In this document: in pieces, positions 32,643 through 44,027 of the stretch
Numbering within the stretch: position 1 is the first letter of the stretch
Layout of the letters: each line of letters opens with the position of its first letter
NCBI RefSeq assembly: GCF_001642475.1
Contig: NW_019174016.1
Span: 62,001-126,000, forward strand
Source of the DNA: Fonsecaea monophora
Lineage: Eukaryota; Ascomycota; Eurotiomycetes; Chaetothyriales; Herpotrichiellaceae
Length of the DNA stretch: 64,000 nucleotides
Direction of reading: 5' to 3'
Translations under genes and position numbers: made by a program
The notes under the pieces: model-generated
Told to the model about the DNA's origin: nothing
The model's input: only the letters and a program-made list of their open reading frames with translations
The model's database searches: none

Positions 32643-34172
32643 TCATATGTGTGGAATGAAATCCGTCCATTGTACGTTGAGGTATGCTGTCCCTGGCACG
32701 TTTCTCAACTCTGCAAACGCCTCTGCAATTAGATAGAATCGGGCGACCCCATATATGATCGCCAATGGCGTTATCGTTGCAAACTCCCAGGGCACCGGCA
32801 ATTGCTCAGACTTTCTCTTCATTGTAGCCGATCGTCGAGCTAGATGAATCTTGTGTTCTGCCAACGCTTTTCGGTTGAAGACGAATAGATATATCGTCCT
32901 CCAACGGCCCAGGCGTGTCCAGGACGCTGCGGTCTCAAAGATCCAGAATGCAGCAGTAATACCGAAGAGGAGAAGCGAGCAGATATGCCAGAGCAGGCGC
33001 TCTATGCGGCTTGGAAATTCAAAGCTCCAGCCAGCTACGTGAATGGCAGTGAAAAGCAACGTAGCAAAGCATAGAAAGTATTCTTGTATACCATATGGGT
33101 TGGTCGGAAACCTGTCGTTGGGAATCCGTTGGATCGGCCTCTCTGGAGGAATGACTGGCATCTTCATAAAAGGTTGCACGTTGACGGAATACCCAGGGCC
33201 GTTTTCGTCAATAAAATCCAGCGGTGTCAAGCTCCAGTCGCGGTTGAGCGTGATCTCGGCAAGGGAGTGGGATGAGTGGATGTGGATGGGCGTCTGGACA
33301 TCTGCTGGTTTGTGAAGCCAGAAACAAGATGTCATAAGCGAGCAGACAACAATCGCAAGTGCGTTGAGCTCCAAGGTTGTGATCGCCAGACCTTGAATAG
33401 CACGAGCGATGCATTGGATGATCAGATAGGAAATTTGAAATGCGGTAACAACTTTGGTAAATGTGTCCTGCTTAGACTTGTCCCAAATTTCTTTGCGGGT
33501 AATGGCGGGATATTCGACAAATTTATTGACAACAAGCCAGTGAAGCTGAGTTGCGTTGATTGGGAAAGGTTCGCCATCGCGGGCATGAAATACGAAGCCT
33601 CCCATATCGGCAAAGAACGCCTGCCGCATGTGCCAGTCCTTGTAATTGTACGCCTTGAAGGACACAACGGATTGTTTCGCTCGGCTCCATTGACCCGCAG
33701 CATATGTGAGAGGGAACTCAGGGCCCAGAATACCAAGGGCCATCCATAACAGGCGGCGGCGGAAACGAGTGGAGAAGCTGTCCTTGGGAGCAGGCACATT
33801 GAGACACAACATGCTATACGTGCTGATAAATATCGTCACAATCGATGTCCAGAGAATATCAAAGGTGCCCCGATAGTCGGGCTGGTTCACCCAGTGTCTG
33901 ATTCTCGTCGATGACGAGAATGTGCTTTGCAAATTGGCGTCTGGAGCACAAGTAGAAGGATCTGGTCCTGTCGCGTTCGATTTGGTTTCTTGACTCTGGC
34001 ATATAATGGGAAATAGTGATAGGCCCAAGAGAAGTTGAGTCTGCCATTTTCTCGCCCTCTGAGTCCCATGGTATCTCGCGGTGGGAACAATGCTGCGCAT
34101 GAGTGGCTGTGGAGAGTCGGGGAAGATTCGCTCGATGCTGATACTCAGTACTTGTACCAGGATCCAATGCAC
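32643..34172 (-). CDS. Fungal multi-pass membrane protein of unknown function
   Basis: Single exon, 509 residues from the first ATG; an in-frame ATG at 34100 would give 485. A signal-like hydrophobic segment (TQLLLGLSLFPIICQS) precedes a Cys-containing stretch. Then comes the family block RGTFDILWTSIVTIFISTYS...LNVPAP...FRRRLLWMALGILGPEF, common in Pezizomycotina integral membrane proteins. Further hydrophobic segments: ISYLIIQCIARAIQGLAITT, LNALAIVVCSLMTSCFWL (followed by HKPADVQTP), FLCFATLLFTAIHVAGWSFE, ICSLLLFGITAAFWIF and ITPLAIIYGVARFYLIAEAF. The Trp-rich FADMGGFVFHARDG segment is also typical. No enzymatic motif. A truncated relative lies at 1473-1920. Confidence 0.82.
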   Translation of the reverse strand: MHWILVQVLSISIERIFPDSPQPLMRSIVPTARYHGTQRARKWQTQLLLGLSLFPIICQSQETKSNATGPDPSTCAPDANLQSTFSSSTRIRHWVNQPDYRGTFDILWTSIVTIFISTYSMLCLNVPAPKDSFSTRFRRRLLWMALGILGPEFPLTYAAGQWSRAKQSVVSFKAYNYKDWHMRQAFFADMGGFVFHARDGEPFPINATQLHWLVVNKFVEYPAITRKEIWDKSKQDTFTKVVTAFQISYLIIQCIARAIQGLAITTLELNALAIVVCSLMTSCFWLHKPADVQTPIHIHSSHSLAEITLNRDWSLTPLDFIDENGPGYSVNVQPFMKMPVIPPERPIQRIPNDRFPTNPYGIQEYFLCFATLLFTAIHVAGWSFEFPSRIERLLWHICSLLLFGITAAFWIFETAASWTRLGRWRTIYLFVFNRKALAEHKIHLARRSATMKRKSEQLPVPWEFATITPLAIIYGVARFYLIAEAFAELRNVPGTAYLNVQWTDFIPHI

Positions 34173-34954
34173 GATGCTGCTTCACAGCTGTTGGGTGGTG
34201 GATGGGGAGACAATGGAAAAGACTTGGTGCTTGCGGTTCCATCTTAAAGACGAGGAGACTGGGTGAAGCGCCGTCCAGCGTCGATTGCTGCCGCTATCTT
34301 TGACCCAAAGCTGAGACAGGCCGTTCGTTTTTTAGAACGTGCATAGCTGCAGCATCGACCAGGATTGAAGTCCAGCCCCTGAGGAACACATTCAAGTTAG
34401 TCCATAAAAGTATCATGCTGCATCAAGTTCATGCTGACAGTCCACCCGCGATAACAGTCGTGGGTGGTGGATTCTACACAGAATCTTCAATGTCGAGTCA
34501 AGCACATCGTCAACACCCTGACGATTAGCGACGGTTCGGGACGTGCCATTCTTCGTTAGGAATTCGAGTCCCAGGCCACAACCTGCAGCGAAAGTCTAGA
34601 CATGAGACGCTCCCCGGTCCATGGTGGAGATTGATGTTTCAGAAGCCGAATGCTATTCGTATAACTCTGTACATAGGTCTAGGCACCGTAGTTGCGGCGG
34701 TGTTGGGGCCTTTTTGCTAAGCGCCTGGCTGTGGTATCTGGAGTGGTGAAGGACGAATCGAAACACGAGATGAGGGATTCGCGCGTACTTATCAGCGGTC
34801 GAAACAAACCTCTTACAGGGAGTGATGGTGGACTGAACACTCCATATCTTGTCACTCCTCCCTGTCTGTTGTAGTGCGAGAAGTTTATGGCCGCCATCGC
34901 GCAGCACCAAGAAGTTTCCCTCCCAAGTTCCCGAGTTGTTGTTGCGCAGCTGCG
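34173..34954. other. Divergent promoter region
   Basis: Lies between the membrane protein (minus) and the ABHD hydrolase (plus). The hydrolase frame is open back to 34874, but without an ATG before 34955. No other gene. Confidence 0.4.
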
Positions 34955-36163
34955 ATGATGACATTTTTCTCGGCGATCCTTCGACCTCTCCTCATCGGTG
35001 TCACAGCCAGCGTCGGCATCTATCTCGCCTTCCTGAGTCTCCTCACCGTCCCTTCGCTTCAGGATCATGTTATCTACCTGCACCGTGTGACGCTGACCTG
35101 GTTCCAAGATGTCAACGTACCCGAGCATTGGGGTTTTCTCCGGAACCAGGTCACCCCCTTCCTCCTTCGAACGCCAGACGGCGAAACACTACATGCGTGG
35201 CACGTCCTGCCTCTCGAGACATATCGAAAAAATGAAAAGGCGCTGAGAGAAGAGCCGACAGGGCTGTGCCACAATATCAAAGAGAGATTGGGATTCAAAC
35301 TACTAAGAGATGATCCGACTGCTAGGGTGGTCATATATCTACATGGAGCAGCTGGAACACTGGGATCAGGCTGGCGACCACAGAGCTATCGTGCTCTCTC
35401 TGCCGCTGCGCCCAATGTCCACATCCTCGCCATTGACTACCGCGGGTTCGGCTCGAGCACTGGGTGGCCGTCAGAAGCTGGTCTTCTAACCGACGCACTT
35501 ACATTGACAGATTTCGCGATGAAAACTGCTGGCATCCCGCCCGAGCGAATCGTCGTTTTCGGACAGTCGCTAGGCACGGCAGTTAGCATATCTCTCACCC
35601 ACTATCTAGCCTTTCAATCACCTCCAACCCTTTTTGCGGGAATCGTGCTCGTAGCGCCATTTGCAAACGTCGAACTTTTGACCCAGACGTATAGCATTGC
35701 CGGCACTATCCCTCTTCTTGCGCCTGTCGCACGTTGGCCGCGAGCTCTGGCCTGGCTGAACAGTTTCATCGCTACCAAATGGCCGTCAAAGGATAAACTC
35801 GCTGAATTTATCCGTCTGTTAGAGACGACGAAGCTTTCAGAGCGGAAGACGAGCTACGACATTACCATCATCCACGCACAAGACGACTATGACGTCCCGT
35901 GGACTCACTCGGAGGTTGTGTTTTGGCATGCTATCAACGCAATCAGACCGCCCGGAACGAGCCTGAGTTTTGAGGAATTGGAGGCGGAAAAGGCCAGGCG
36001 GAAAGCTGAGCTTGGAGCTGGTGGATGGGAGGTCGAGTGGAGAGGCGAAGCTGGAGTGGTGCGAGAACAGATTGTGAAGCACGGCCTTCATGATCGGATC
36101 ATGAGCTATCCAGTCGTGAGTCTCGCCGTTGCACGGGCATTCCACAGCCAGGATCTAGAATAG
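34955..36163 (+). CDS. Alpha/beta hydrolase, ABHD12-like membrane-anchored lipase/esterase
   Basis: Single exon, 402 residues. An N-terminal membrane anchor (about residues 8-30) is followed by an alpha/beta-hydrolase fold: oxyanion strand VVIYLHGAAGT (H130-G131), LAIDYRGFGSSTG, nucleophile elbow FGQSLG with Ser205, acid region IIHAQDDYDVPW (Asp310 or Asp311) and a C-terminal KHGLHDRI with His376 or His379. This matches ABHD12/13-type serine hydrolases, which cleave monoacylglycerols or lysophospholipids at ER membranes in animals. A charged insert at about 339-370 (EELEAEKARRKAEL) separates the acid and the histidine. Substrate inferred only. Confidence 0.88.
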   Translation: MMTFFSAILRPLLIGVTASVGIYLAFLSLLTVPSLQDHVIYLHRVTLTWFQDVNVPEHWGFLRNQVTPFLLRTPDGETLHAWHVLPLETYRKNEKALREEPTGLCHNIKERLGFKLLRDDPTARVVIYLHGAAGTLGSGWRPQSYRALSAAAPNVHILAIDYRGFGSSTGWPSEAGLLTDALTLTDFAMKTAGIPPERIVVFGQSLGTAVSISLTHYLAFQSPPTLFAGIVLVAPFANVELLTQTYSIAGTIPLLAPVARWPRALAWLNSFIATKWPSKDKLAEFIRLLETTKLSERKTSYDITIIHAQDDYDVPWTHSEVVFWHAINAIRPPGTSLSFEELEAEKARRKAELGAGGWEVEWRGEAGVVREQIVKHGLHDRIMSYPVVSLAVARAFHSQDLE

Positions 36164-36964
36164 ATGGCCACACACACATATGAATCATGCTCCTAGTTCT
36201 CACCAAACTCGAGGGTTGCTTCCGATGTGCTAGGCTCTTGACTGGCAGCGAACGAGATGGGATTCGCCACACCTTGAACCAGTGCGAGTATACGAGTATG
36301 CCATCGTGCGAACATGCTTCGTTGGAATCATTACTAAACACGACATCTTCGCCGTCCAACCATCCTCGGCGTTCGCCACTCCGCCACGCTATTCTATTTA
36401 CTGATCTCTTTTTGTCCTCGACTAATCAGTCCACAGTAGATCATTCCATACCCGATCTGGTCGTTGCTCAGCTTCGTTTCCTCGTCATATGGTTCTGTAC
36501 ATACGTCCAAACAACTTTCCTGCTTCTCGCTTCCCACTAGATGGATAGATCAACCTGTCGTAAAAACCCCGCTGATTCAGCCAGTCTCTAGGTTTGCATC
36601 GCCCATGGTGGGCGCTGGGCTGTTGACAATATCTTACAAACCCGTTCTAGCATTGTCTGGGCACTACTGCATCTGGTCTAGTTCTATCCTGACTGTGACT
36701 GAGGCTTTCGATTCTTGTGCTTCGGGGTGAATATTGAGAGAGAATGTCATCAAACTCTGCGCTAACTTTGTGGACGACGACGGACGCTGTCATGCTCGTT
36801 GTCAAGAATTTGTCTTTGTCTTCGGGATGGGGTCGTTGGGCTTTGTCAGCCTACCATTTGGCTGAAGGAGAAGGGAGATGGCTCAGGCCATACAATCAGT
36901 CATGCAGCGGGATGTTGGAGGGAGAGAGATTGATCAGGCAGTATGCTGAACATGTGGAGGTATG
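36164..36964. other. Intergenic region upstream of the alcohol dehydrogenase
   Basis: 3' flank of the hydrolase and promoter of the dehydrogenase, both on the plus strand. Short ORFs carry no domain. Confidence 0.4.
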
Positions 36965-36975
36965 TATATAAAAGG
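36965..36975 (+). promoter_or_regulatory. TATA box of the alcohol dehydrogenase gene
   Basis: tatataaaagg, a near-consensus TATA element, 112 bp before the ATG at 37087. TATA promoters in fungi are typical of strongly regulated genes; the role here is inferred. Confidence 0.5.
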
Positions 36976-37086
36976 AGAGCCTAGCCAAAGCAAACCAGTC
37001 AGCACAGGCAGGGAGAGATAGTGTACATTCCAGAAAAGCCAGCAAGTTATATCCTCTCAAGACGCCATCACCACCAAACAATCAAC

Positions 37087-38474
37087 ATGGCCCAGACATT
37101 CGTCATGCGAGGAGTTGAAGGCAAGGTGAAAAAGACACCAGCGGAAATTCCCGAGCTCAAACCCAATGAGGTGCTGGTCAAGATCACCCACAGCGGTCTC
37201 TGTGGTACTGACTTGTTCTTCATCGACCCGGGCTGTGCTCTGGGTCACGAAGGGGTCGGGATTGTCGAGAAGGTGGGCGATGCGGTGACGGCTCACAAGA
37301 TCGGTGATCGAGTGGGCGGAGGATATCTGAGAAGTGTATGTCCCATTTCCATCCAGTCTTGCGCAATGTTCTTGTCACAAGGAAACCCCTGCCTTGATCC
37401 TCTCTTCCTACTCTGGGCCCTTAAGACTCTTTCATCCACTTGAACGATGACCTAATCAAAGCCTCCTCTCTCTGTGTATCTAGAGCTGCGGCCAATGCAA
37501 ATACTGTCTCACGGGCCACGAAACGCTGTGCTACCAGCGCGACATCTTCGGCTTCGCCAGTTTCAACAACGGCACTTTCGCCACCTACTACGTCGCCACC
37601 GAGGGGTACGTCTACGCGATTCCCGAATCGATGCCCTCGGAGATCGCGGCGCCGCTCCAGTGCGCCGGCGCGACCGTCTACTCGGCGCTCAAGACGTACT
37701 ATCGACCGGGCATGCGGGTCGGGGTTCTCGGGATCGGGGGCCTGGGACACCTGGCAATCCAGTTCGCGGCGAAGCTGGGCGCGGTGACGACCGTCTTCAG
37801 CACGAGTCCCGACAAGGAGGACGAGGCGCGCGGGTTTGGTGCGTCAGAGTTTGTTGTGCTCGGGCACGAGGCGGAGGGGTTAAAGGAGCCGGTGGATTTG
37901 TTGCTCATCACTTCGCACAAGGCGCCGGATTGGTCTACGTGAGTACCTCCCCCTTTCCTGATATCACACCTTGCCGTCAGGAAAGATATCCTTTGTCCTT
38001 GATGGGCCACTCATGGCTATGGCTGTACTTGGCTGACCCTGGAGAAACCACGAATAGTTTCATGAGTGAAAAGGTCGTGGCTCGGGGAGCTTCGATCGTT
38101 GTCCTCGGCGCGATTGGCATGAGTCTGGAGTTTCCGTGAGTTTTCTTTCTCCATCTATATTCTTTCTATCCTTCAATATCCTGCCGCTCTCCTTCCCATG
38201 CCTCTGCCATCTCCATCTTAACCTCCTTCTCCATCTCCTTCATTCTTATTCTGACCATGGACCAAGATTCCTCCCATACTTCTTCAACTGCTACAACCTG
38301 GTGACCAACCTGGTCGCCTCGCGCGCCACGCACGCCGAAATGCTCGCCTTTGCAGCCCACCACGACGTCAAGCCACTAATCGAGCAGTTCGCCATGGACG
38401 AAGCCGGCGTGGCCGAGGCTGTGACGAGGTTACAGAGTGGGAAGGTCCGGTATCGGGCTGTTTTGAAGGCGTAG
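37087..38474 (+). CDS. Zinc-dependent medium-chain alcohol dehydrogenase, four exons
   Basis: Exons 37087-37335, 37484-37938, 38058-38135 and 38267-38474; introns of 148, 119 and 131 nt, longer than most in the window; 329 residues. Catalytic-zinc ligands lie in SGLCGTDLFFID and GHEGVGIVEKVGD (Cys, His-Glu). The structural-zinc lobe is split by intron 1 and reads SCGQCKYCLTGHETLC, with four cysteines in C-x2-C-x2-C-x7-C spacing. The coenzyme domain has VGVLGIGGLGHLAIQFA (GxGGxG, NAD(P)H). The final exons read MSEKVVARGASIVVLGAIG and FFNCYNLVTNLVASRATHAE. Probably an NADP-type cinnamyl/branched-alcohol-like dehydrogenase; substrate unknown. In exon 1 the usual short segment between Asp-Leu-Phe and Gly-His-Glu is compact. 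Confidence 0.9.
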
Positions 38475-39009
38475 TTCGGGAGGAGAGGTTAAGCAACAAA
38501 AAGATATCACAAAAGAGCTAGCGATCGCCATTCTTTTCCAAAGATCCAAAGAATCCCATCTAATATAGTATTAGGACCACCCTTCCTCAAAACCCATGTC
38601 CTGTTCTGCTCTTCCCACTCGCCGATCGCCATTTGGCATTTGGCATTCATTATAATAGAATAATAAGGTAATACAACACATGCAGAATTCTCCGAGCGCC
38701 TCGCTTCGCTTCGCTTCAAAGAGGGAAATATGAATCGAGAAAAGTAACATCCAGGAGGTAGGGGAGGAAGAGAGAGAGGGAGAGGGAGAGGAAAAAGGCT
38801 GTGTTGTCAATAGATGTGATCCTCCTCTTGTTTCCATCTCCGTACTTAACTTCCGTTAACAAGAACAAAAAGAGTAAGATTATAACTCAAGAAGGGGACC
38901 CGGGATGTATGAATAAGTCCTCCTCCGTCATAAACTCAGGGTCAGCCACCAACCTCAGCCAGGCCTAGAGATAGGTATTCACTCTCTGTCTCTCTCTCTC
39001 TCTCTCTTA
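38475..39009. other. Convergent 3' region with a TC microsatellite
   Basis: Tail-to-tail spacer between the dehydrogenase and the Thr-rich protein. A (TC)n tract with one G interruption at 38982-39008 ends two bases before the latter's stop codon. No gene. Confidence 0.5.
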
Positions 39010-40071
39010 TCACGTCGACGGACACTCCGGATTATCGCCCGGACACTCGTACGCCCCACAGTTGGTGCTGCCGCACGTCCCCTCGATGAAGACGCCGCTG
39101 TCCCACCCGGGCGCCGGCGCCGCGACGACCTCGCTCGAGTACAGGAACTGGCGGCACTCGCTTGTGCCGGCGTTGTAGGTGAAGGCGGTGCAGAAGCCGT
39201 TGTCGTCGCACTCGCGCAGGCACGACTCGTAGTCCGGCTGTGTGAGGATGTCCCAGTTGGGGTTCGAGTCGAGCGCCGTCAGCTGTTGGCCGCAGTAGAC
39301 GGTCCATTGGCAGCCGCCGCAGCCGGGGCCGGGGACGATGGCTGAGGCGGTCGGGCAGGCTGTGAATCCTGTGGTAGTCGTCGTTGTGGTGGTGGTGGTG
39401 GTAGTGGTGGTGGTGGTGGTGGTTGTGGTTGGCGAGGTAGTAGTCGTTGTAGTAGTGGTTGAAGGTGTGGTAGTAGTAGTAGTTGTTGTTGTTGATGTAG
39501 TAGTGGTGGTAGTACTAGTTGTAGTTGTGGTAGATATAGTGCTTGTAGCCAGCGTCGCCGTGGTGGTAGGAGAAGCCGTTGTAGTTGTCAATATGGTACT
39601 GGCGGTGGTAGTAGAGACAGTCGTCGGTGTAGCCGTTGGAGTCTTGGTCTTCCACGTGGGCTGAACCGTAACCTAAAAGCAATGGTCAGAATACATCCCA
39701 AAGACAAGCACCAATCCATAGTCTCTACCTACCGTAATGGTTTTCGGCACCTCAATGCATGAACACGCAGTCTCCTGCTCATGTGATGGCAACCGCTCGA
39801 GCTGCTCCAGCAGCGAGTTAATCGGGTTCGGTCGTCCCCACGAACGCTTGGGAAACCAGCCGTGACCATGGCCAGACGACGCCGTTACGGTCACGGTCAC
39901 CGCTGGCTCGGGAAAACGGCCGGCACAGAACTGTTCAGCTGGGCCATACCCTGCCAAATCAGCATATTGCGCATATATGCCCACCTCGCAGACCCAATCC
40001 GACCCAAACCAACCGGCCAATGCTGGGGTGGAGAGTCCAAGGGCAGCAAAACCGAGAAGCTGGCACCGCAT
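39010..40071 (-). CDS. Secreted Thr-rich protein with a C-terminal PAN/Apple-like domain
   Basis: Exons 40071-39733 and 39672-39010, intron 60 nt (GTAGGT...TAG); 333 residues. A signal peptide (MRCQLLGFAALGLSTPALA) leads to a Cys-containing head (SDWVCEVGIYAQYADLAGYG, CSCIEVPKTITV). A mucin-like linker of almost pure Thr (about residues 125-210) follows, encoded by GTT/GGT-type microsatellite DNA. The C-terminal 100 residues have the PAN-like pattern YCGQQL...DYESCLRECDDNGFCTAF with TYNAGTSECRQFLYSS, then a final Cys-rich GTCGSTNCGAYECPGDNPEC. PAN modules bind proteins or carbohydrates, and the Thr stalk is expected to be heavily O-glycosylated. A cell-wall or extracellular adhesin-like role is inferred. 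Confidence 0.82.
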
Positions 40072-41011
40072 GCTGGAGGCTCGAAGAGGAATGTCGAGAA
40101 GCTGTTGTTAGCGGGGAATGTAATAAAGTCGTCCACCTCTCATACAGATGCGTGAGGTTCTGCGGAGGTCAGATATAGCAGTCGACACGACACAAACAGG
40201 GGATCAAAGTAGGGTCAGGAACCTCCTTTACTCTTTGCCTGGCTCGTACTCGTTACAGTGTGATCAGCCATAGTGATGGTCACACTGACTATATGGCCAG
40301 AGAACCAGACGAGGGTACGCCATGGAGTATGTCCCCCAGAAACACCAGTTGGCTCGCCCTCTTTACTTACCCAAACGGGTAGGGAGACCTGAACGTGGCT
40401 TGCACCAGTGCCTGTTTTGGAAGCAATGATTGACTTGACGCATACAGTCTAGACTGAATTGGAGCTGGTCAGGGGGCCAAAGACACCAGATGCATCGTCA
40501 AATCTCGCATCGGCAGATTCCAGCTGTTCGATCCGAGTGTGTCGCAGAGAAGACGTAAACCCAGTCCTGCACTAATCCGTCGACGGATTCCAACGCAATT
40601 TTGTCTTAGTCACGTATTCGTGGTTTTGACGTCCTGTTCCAAAACATGTCGTCCGAGTAGGAGCCTCTTACCATGACTGCCGTCTGTATTCTCTCAATCT
40701 TGACATTGGTGAGGTGGCACGAAAAGGAGTGTAATATGGGATGCACACTGCCACCACCAGCATTGTACTTGATGGACTCAATTTCATCGTAGTCCCCGAA
40801 AGCTTCGTGTATCTTGTATCAATCAAGCCATGGCGTCTAAATAACCAGAGAATTGTTAGCGAGCGCTTCGTCGTGCAAAAGTCCGATGTAAAAGAGCTCC
40901 TTGTAATTCCTTGTGTCAATTGAATATTCCTCATTCTCCCAGAAGGGGCCTGATCTTTGCAATTTCATAGCGGCTTGGTCTGGAGCATTGAAGGTCCTCC
41001 GACTCCTGTAG
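40072..41011. other. Spacer
   Basis: Promoter side of the Thr-rich gene and 3' flank of RDH54. No gene seen in 0.9 kb. Confidence 0.4.
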
Positions 41012-43917
41012 TCAAGTCACCTGTGGGCTGTCCTGTTCCTTGAGACACCGACTGCCTTTGGCCCTCTTGAATATATATGAGATTCCACCACCTCCTATCA
41101 TGTCCTGGTCAAGGGTGGCCACCTGCTCGAGACAGACATCATCAATTGCAGCCAACACTTGTGCCCTCAGCTTCTGATCTCCGTCTTCCTGGGCCAGGAT
41201 TGAAGTGTCCACATGCCTGTATTGCATCAGTTGATGTTTCTCTGCCTCAAGTTCAGTCACCATGGATGGCATCTCTGCGCTTGACGTGTTTGCTGACGAC
41301 AGGGCTTTTGATATATCAGCGGGGCCTTCAGGCTTCTCATCGCCGTATCCGTCTTTGTCGTTCCCACCTAATGACGGATCCTGTTGCACGCCATCATTTT
41401 CATCCTGGCCTGTTCCCTCCTGGCCCGCACCCTCACAACCACAGTCGATCAGGTCATGGGTTCGTAAACCGCTGCCCTCGTCCAAGCGAAAAAGGTCTTT
41501 CAACTCTTCTTGACTAAAACTTGACGTGCCACCCTGAGCCTTAGTCTTCGGCTCATTGAAAGCGGACGATCCCAGATGTGACCCGCCTTGCATGATGCTG
41601 TCCGCCAATGCTCGCTTGACCACCTGCCGCTGCCAGATGCGCTCTTCCAAGCCACCCTTGATCAGAAACCTGTAAATCTTACAGTGTCTCTTCTGCCCCT
41701 GTCGGTAGATGCGGGCCACTGCCTGATCGTCCGTCGCAGGGTTCCAGTCCACATCAAAGAGAACTAGACGGCTTGCCCCGATCAGATTGAGCCCGACTCC
41801 GCCTGCCTTAGCGCTCAGAAGAAACATGAAGCACTGTGGTGCTGTTGAGCGGTTAAACTTGTCCACGAGAGCCTGTCTCTTCTTAGCAGCGACTGAACCA
41901 TCAAGACGGAGAAAAGACAAGTTGGAGTTTGCTGCCAGCTGCTGGATCAAGTTGAGTGTCGAGGTGTAGTTGGAAATGACCACGACCTTTTCATCGGTAT
42001 TGGTGCGAATTTGCTGCAGGAGTTGATCGAGGAGACGGATCTTGCAAGACACTGAGTTCTGATACAGTCTGGATAGCCCATCGGGAAGCATTTCGTTCAA
42101 CGTGACAAGCGACGACGAGGGAGTTGATTCATCATTGCCATAGTTGGGATCCATCAATGCCGGGCTGTTGCAGAGTTTCTTCAAAATGGTGATCAGCTGA
42201 AATGCCGTCTCCTGGCTGCGCAATGCACTTTTGAACATAGGTGAACGGATAACGCTCCGATATATCTTTGCCTGGGCTGGTGTCGGTTTGCAGAACAGCA
42301 CATATTCCGTCTTCGGAGGTAAGAAGTCTGCTAGAATGTCCGCCGTCCTGCGTAGTATAAACGCCGACGTCGTACGAGTCAATTCTTCACTTGCATCTTG
42401 ACCATGCTCAATGTCCGCCGGCAACGCATCCGGTTGACGACTCCTCATAATGGGTTTCTCAAAGTCCCGGATGAAACCCTTTTGAGATCCCAGACACCCG
42501 TCGTTCACAAAGTTGACCATGGCAAAGAACTCGCCCAGGTCGTTCTGTATTGGAGTCCCCGACAGAATGATTCTCCGCTTCGTATTCAACGACTCAATAG
42601 CTTGGGCGGCTTTGTTCTTCATGGTCTTGAGACGATGGCCCTCGTCACAGACAACAATGTCAATGGGTGGCCCTTTGGCAAGATCATCGGCTACTATCCT
42701 CAATCTTTCATAACCAATGATCATCACCTGGTAGACTTTCCCATCGAAGTTGTTCAGACGAGTCTGTTGATCTTCAAACTCAAGTACTCCAAGCCTGTCA
42801 GACCCGAGCCATTTCTGGAATTCTCGTTTCCAATTCCGTATGAGGGTTACCGGACAGACAATGAGAGCCTTTCTTATTACCGGTGGTTCTCGGAAGACTG
42901 GATTTTGCCGCAGCAATGTCCACAAGAGAGCGATTGTGGTCAGAGTCTTGCCGAGTCCCATGTCGTCTGCCAGGATGCATCCTTGACCATCAGGATTACG
43001 CAGCCCCATGACGCATTCGTAGAGGAACTTCACTCCTTCTTGTTGATGTGGTCGCAACTTCTTGCCAATTAGGGGGTCTAACACCACGTCCACGACTTGT
43101 CTCCCTCCAGGTAGACTTTTGGGTCTCCTGAAGACAATTGCTCCATCCGCATTGGGATCGTGCCGTGGTCTCGGCGATTCACCTGAGCCTTGTGGGATTA
43201 TCCTCGACTCCTTCAGTGGTTGTTTGAACCCGCTGGCACGACTGAGTGGTGGAGGACGTTGGTTCTGGACCCGAGCCTTCTCTTTCTGTATTTGAGCTTT
43301 CATTTGACTCTGTATGCTTAACTTTGCCTGCGGAACCTCAGAGGGTTTCGTTGGCAGAGACGGGGGTGCGGCCTTGTGTTCGACGTCCGTAGGCTTGGGC
43401 TTGGAGCCGATCGCTTGGAGGTAGGCATTCTTGCTGATTTGCGAATCGACTTCGACTTCCTTTCCGCTAATGGTCAGGTTCAAGCCGGGCTGTAGGGGTA
43501 AAGCGATGGCAGTGCGGCCAATGATCCTTCCCGACTTTGCATAGAGTGTTGCCTGGCCATCTTTTACGGCGAGGACCCCATCATCCGTCCAAGTCTTGTT
43601 CTTTTTGTTCGTGGGGATACGCCTGGAGTAGTCATGAGTGAACGGTGTCTGCGAGGTCTATAGGTCACGTACCAGAGAATCGAGAAATAGCTCTCGGGCC
43701 CTTCTGATTCATTGCCATCCAGCTCCAGAGCAGGACTTGGAGGGTTGGAGATCAACTTGAGGGGTGGTCTTGCGCCCTCATCGGATGATGTCTTCGCCGT
43801 TTCAGTACGAACGTCGGAAGTGAGCTTTCTTCGCTTGGCTGGTGGTATCCCCTGGTCGAGAGCTTCGCTGTCAGCGGGTTTGCGGATAGTGAGAGGCTTG
43901 AAAGGCTTAGAAAACAT
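41012..43917 (-). CDS. rdh54: RDH54/TID1 (RAD54B-type) SNF2 recombination ATPase
   Basis: Exons 43917-43673 and 43622-41012, intron 51 nt (GTACGT...CAG); 951 residues. Rdh54 is a dsDNA translocase that works with Rad51/Dmc1 in recombination and removes them from duplex DNA. Exon 1 ends in SYFSILW, which joins RIPTNKKNKTWTDDGVLAV, the N-terminal block seen in RAD54B/Rdh54. SNF2 motifs: I LADDMGLGKT (about 299-308), Ia ALIVCPVTLIRNW, II DEGH (408-411), III LSGTPIQNDLGEF, IV VVVISNYTSTL, V SAKAGGVGLNLIGASRLVLF, VI DDQAVARIYRQGQKRHCKIY. After it, LEERIWQRQVVKRALADSI and a Cys-containing tail (DLIDCGCEGAG) follow as in RAD54 relatives. Its upstream region holds cell-cycle boxes (see 43984-44027). 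Confidence 0.94.
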
Positions 43918-43983
43918 CGTTTGTCACTCTGTGTATAGTGGCACTGTCAAAAAAAGTCCACCAAGCCACAAGAAGAGATATAC

Positions 43984-44027
43984 GGCACGCGTAGCGCGTG
44001 CCACGCGTGTTCACGCGCTTCCACGTG
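43984..44027 (-). promoter_or_regulatory. MluI cell-cycle boxes and E-box upstream of RDH54
   Basis: Two perfect ACGCGT sites (43987-43992 and 44003-44008), a near match ACGCGC (44013-44018) and a CACGTG palindrome (44022-44027) lie 70-110 bp before the RDH54 ATG. ACGCGT is the MBF (Mbp1/Swi6) site of G1/S genes for replication and repair. The first box sits in a perfect 8-bp inverted repeat, ggcacgcg-tag-cgcgtgcc, at 43984-44002. Function inferred from site and gene. Confidence 0.65.

Noticed and set aside
39338..39664. Val-only plus-strand frame opposite the Thr-rich gene
   Set aside because: Antisense of poly-Thr codons; no start context or domain.
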